In this document: piece after piece, positions 4,830-6,439 of the stretch
Numbering within the stretch: position 1 is the stretch's first letter
Layout of the letters: every line of letters starts with the position of its first letter
NCBI GenBank assembly: GCA_002410325.1
Contig: DHRK01000046.1
Location: 7,980-14,418 of the forward strand
Length of the DNA: 6,439 nt
Reading direction: 5' to 3'
From: Syntrophomonas sp. UBA5314
GTDB taxonomy: Bacteria; Bacillota; Syntrophomonadia; Syntrophomonadales; Syntrophomonadaceae
Notes under the pieces: generated by a model
Seen by the model: only the letters and a program-made list of their open reading frames with translations
The model's database searches: none
Told to the model about the DNA's origin: nothing
Position numbers and translations under genes: made by a program

Positions 4830-6439
4830 ATGAACCGCAAGAACATGGTGATTGCCCTGGCCGGTAATCCCAACTCCGGGAAAACTACCATTTTTAACGC
4901 CCTGACCGGCGCCCGCCAGCATGTTGGCAACTATCCGGGGGTTACGGTGGAAAGAAGAGAAGGCCGCTTAAAATACAAAGACCATGAAATGACGATCATC
5001 GACCTGCCTGGCACTTATGGTTTATCGGCCTATTCGCCGGACGAGGTGGTCGCCCGCCAGGTTATTGTTGAAGAAAAACCGGATTTACTGGTTAATATCG
5101 TTGATGCATCCAATCTGGAGCGCAATCTCTATTTGACCATGCAGTTGAAGGAACTGGAAGTACCGCTGATCCTGGTCTTGAACATGGCTGACGTTGCCGA
5201 GCGGAACCAGGTGAAAATTAATTACGAACTGCTCGCTCAACTGCTGGGAGTTCCGGTAATAAGAGCCGTGGGCAGTAAAAATGAAGGCATATACGATATC
5301 CTGGAAGCGGTGGTAAACTATTCTTCCCATCAGCCAGGTTCCCGGGAAAGACAGGTGCGCTACCGTCCCGAAATCGAAAACGAACTGATGCGGCTGCAAG
5401 GAGAATTACCCATCGTAAAAACCGCGGCCCAGGAGGCGGCTGCTCAAACCGATAGCCTCGCATCAACTTCCCTGCCCTCCCGCTGGCAGCTGATCAAGCT
5501 GCTGGAAAACGACCGGGAGCTTATCCGGCAGACGTCCGCCAATACGGATGGGCAAAATATCGTAAGTAAAGCGACGGAAAGCCGGGCGCGTCTGGCCAAA
5601 GTTCTGGGGGAGGAGCCGGAAATAGCCCTGGTCGAAGACCGCTATGCTTACATCCGGGGCATCTGCCGTGAAGCCTGCCAGAGAAGCGCCCTGGACAAAG
5701 CCACCCTGACCGAAAAATTGGACAACATCCTTTTGAACCGGATTCTGGGCATTCCTATATTTCTAGGCTTTATGTGGCTTTTATTCCAATTGACCTTCAC
5801 CCTGGGCTCCCCTCCCATGGAATGGATCGATGCCGGAGTGGCTTCTCTGGGAGACTGGTTGAACGCTCATATGGCCGAGGGTATGGTCCGCTCCCTGCTG
5901 GTAGACGGCATAGTCGGAGGCGTCGGCGGGGTCATTGTCTTCATGCCCAACATCCTGCTGCTGTTTCTGGGCATCGCCTTTCTGGAAGGCACCGGCTACA
6001 TGGCCCGGGCCGCCTTTGTCATGGACCAGGTTATGCACAAGGCCGGCCTGCATGGCAAATCCTTTGTTCCCATGCTGATCGGGTTTGGCTGCTCGGTGCC
6101 TGCCATAATGGCCACCCGCACCCTGGAAAACCCGCGCGACCGGCTGGTTACCATGCTGGTCACCCCCTTAATGAGCTGCGGCGCCCGTCTGCCGGTTTAC
6201 AGCCTGCTGATCGCCGCCTTTTTTCCCACCCAGATGGGAGGAAACGTTCTCTTCTCCATATACATGCTGGGCATCTTGATGGCCATTATCATGGCCAAGG
6301 TGTTTCGCACCTGGCTTCTGCCGGGTGATACCGAACCCTTTGTCATGGAACTGCCCACCTATCAGTTGCCTACTATAAAGAGCATTCTCATCCACATGTG
6401 GGAAAGAACCTGGCTCTATCTGAAAAAGGCCGGAACCAT
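4830..6439 (+). CDS. feoB: FeoB, GTP-dependent ferrous iron transporter, C-terminus beyond window
   Basis: The first 536 residues are present and the frame is open to the right edge. The cytoplasmic G domain has all motifs: G1 GNPNSGKT (12-19), G2 around T39 in 'YPGVTVERREG', G3 DLPGTY (58-63), G4 NMAD (118-121) and a G5-like 'AVGSKNEGI'. A charged GDI-type region ending in 'SRWQLIKLLENDRELI' follows. Membrane segments start near residue 305 ('RILGIPIFLGFMWLLF') and continue with the conserved 'LVDGIVGGVGGVIVFMPNI' and 'GTGYMARAAFVMD'. Both Gate motifs are visible: 'GFGCSVPAIMATRTLE' with C421 and 'MSCGARLPVYSLL' with C450, positions linked to Fe2+ passage in the family. The ATG follows a GGAGG (4816-4820) inside the end of feoA, so the two are coupled. 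FeoB imports Fe2+ across the cytoplasmic membrane. The protein looks intact as far as seen. Confidence 0.97.
   Translation, partial: MNRKNMVIALAGNPNSGKTTIFNALTGARQHVGNYPGVTVERREGRLKYKDHEMTIIDLPGTYGLSAYSPDEVVARQVIVEEKPDLLVNIVDASNLERNLYLTMQLKELEVPLILVLNMADVAERNQVKINYELLAQLLGVPVIRAVGSKNEGIYDILEAVVNYSSHQPGSRERQVRYRPEIENELMRLQGELPIVKTAAQEAAAQTDSLASTSLPSRWQLIKLLENDRELIRQTSANTDGQNIVSKATESRARLAKVLGEEPEIALVEDRYAYIRGICREACQRSALDKATLTEKLDNILLNRILGIPIFLGFMWLLFQLTFTLGSPPMEWIDAGVASLGDWLNAHMAEGMVRSLLVDGIVGGVGGVIVFMPNILLLFLGIAFLEGTGYMARAAFVMDQVMHKAGLHGKSFVPMLIGFGCSVPAIMATRTLENPRDRLVTMLVTPLMSCGARLPVYSLLIAAFFPTQMGGNVLFSIYMLGILMAIIMAKVFRTWLLPGDTEPFVMELPTYQLPTIKSILIHMWERTWLYLKKAGT

Noticed and set aside
5774..6328. 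184-residue plus-strand frame, Arg/Gly/His-rich
   Set aside because: It is an out-of-frame shadow of the conserved FeoB membrane domain; its composition is typical of a shifted GC-rich gene.

Overview
The window holds two divergent gene clusters that share one 313-base regulatory region. The strong GGAGGTG-type ribosome binding sites, a FeoB-associated small Cys-rich membrane protein, a Gram-positive-style feoA-feoB pair and a nitrogenase-superfamily cluster all suggest an anaerobic member of the Bacillota (Clostridia or Negativicutes). This assignment is an inference; no taxonomic marker gene is present.

Left arm, minus strand, read from about 3750 down to 1. It encodes a NifH-like ATPase/reductase, a larger nitrogenase component 1-like subunit with three P-cluster-type cysteines, a smaller and more divergent component 1-like subunit, and a lipoprotein of the Fe3+-siderophore/cobalamin substrate-binding family, cut by the window edge. 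The genes overlap, abut or lie within 30 bases of each other, so they almost certainly form one operon. The two component 1-like subunits lack the FeMo-cofactor ligands, so this is a nitrogenase-like reductase of unknown substrate and not a dinitrogenase.

Centre, 3751-4063. There are two divergent sigma-A-type promoters. Each is followed by a near-identical 16-base palindrome, GTTAGG-N4-CCTAAC, which matches the core of DtxR/IdeR-type iron-repressor operators. The rightward promoter also carries a good Fur-box match (16 of 19) just after its -10 element.

Right arm, plus strand. It encodes a FeoB-associated Cys-rich membrane peptide, an unrecognised 75-residue Cys-rich protein, FeoA and FeoB (cut by the window edge). 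This is a ferrous iron uptake operon.

Taken together, both arms look like parts of one iron-responsive unit: Fe2+ uptake to the right, and to the left a nitrogenase-like reductase translationally linked to a chelate-type substrate-binding protein. The most interesting proposal is that the nitrogenase-like enzyme acts on an imported metal chelate or tetrapyrrole-like compound as part of iron acquisition. That is a hypothesis from context; the sequence shows the genes, the cluster ligands and the shared operators, not the substrate.
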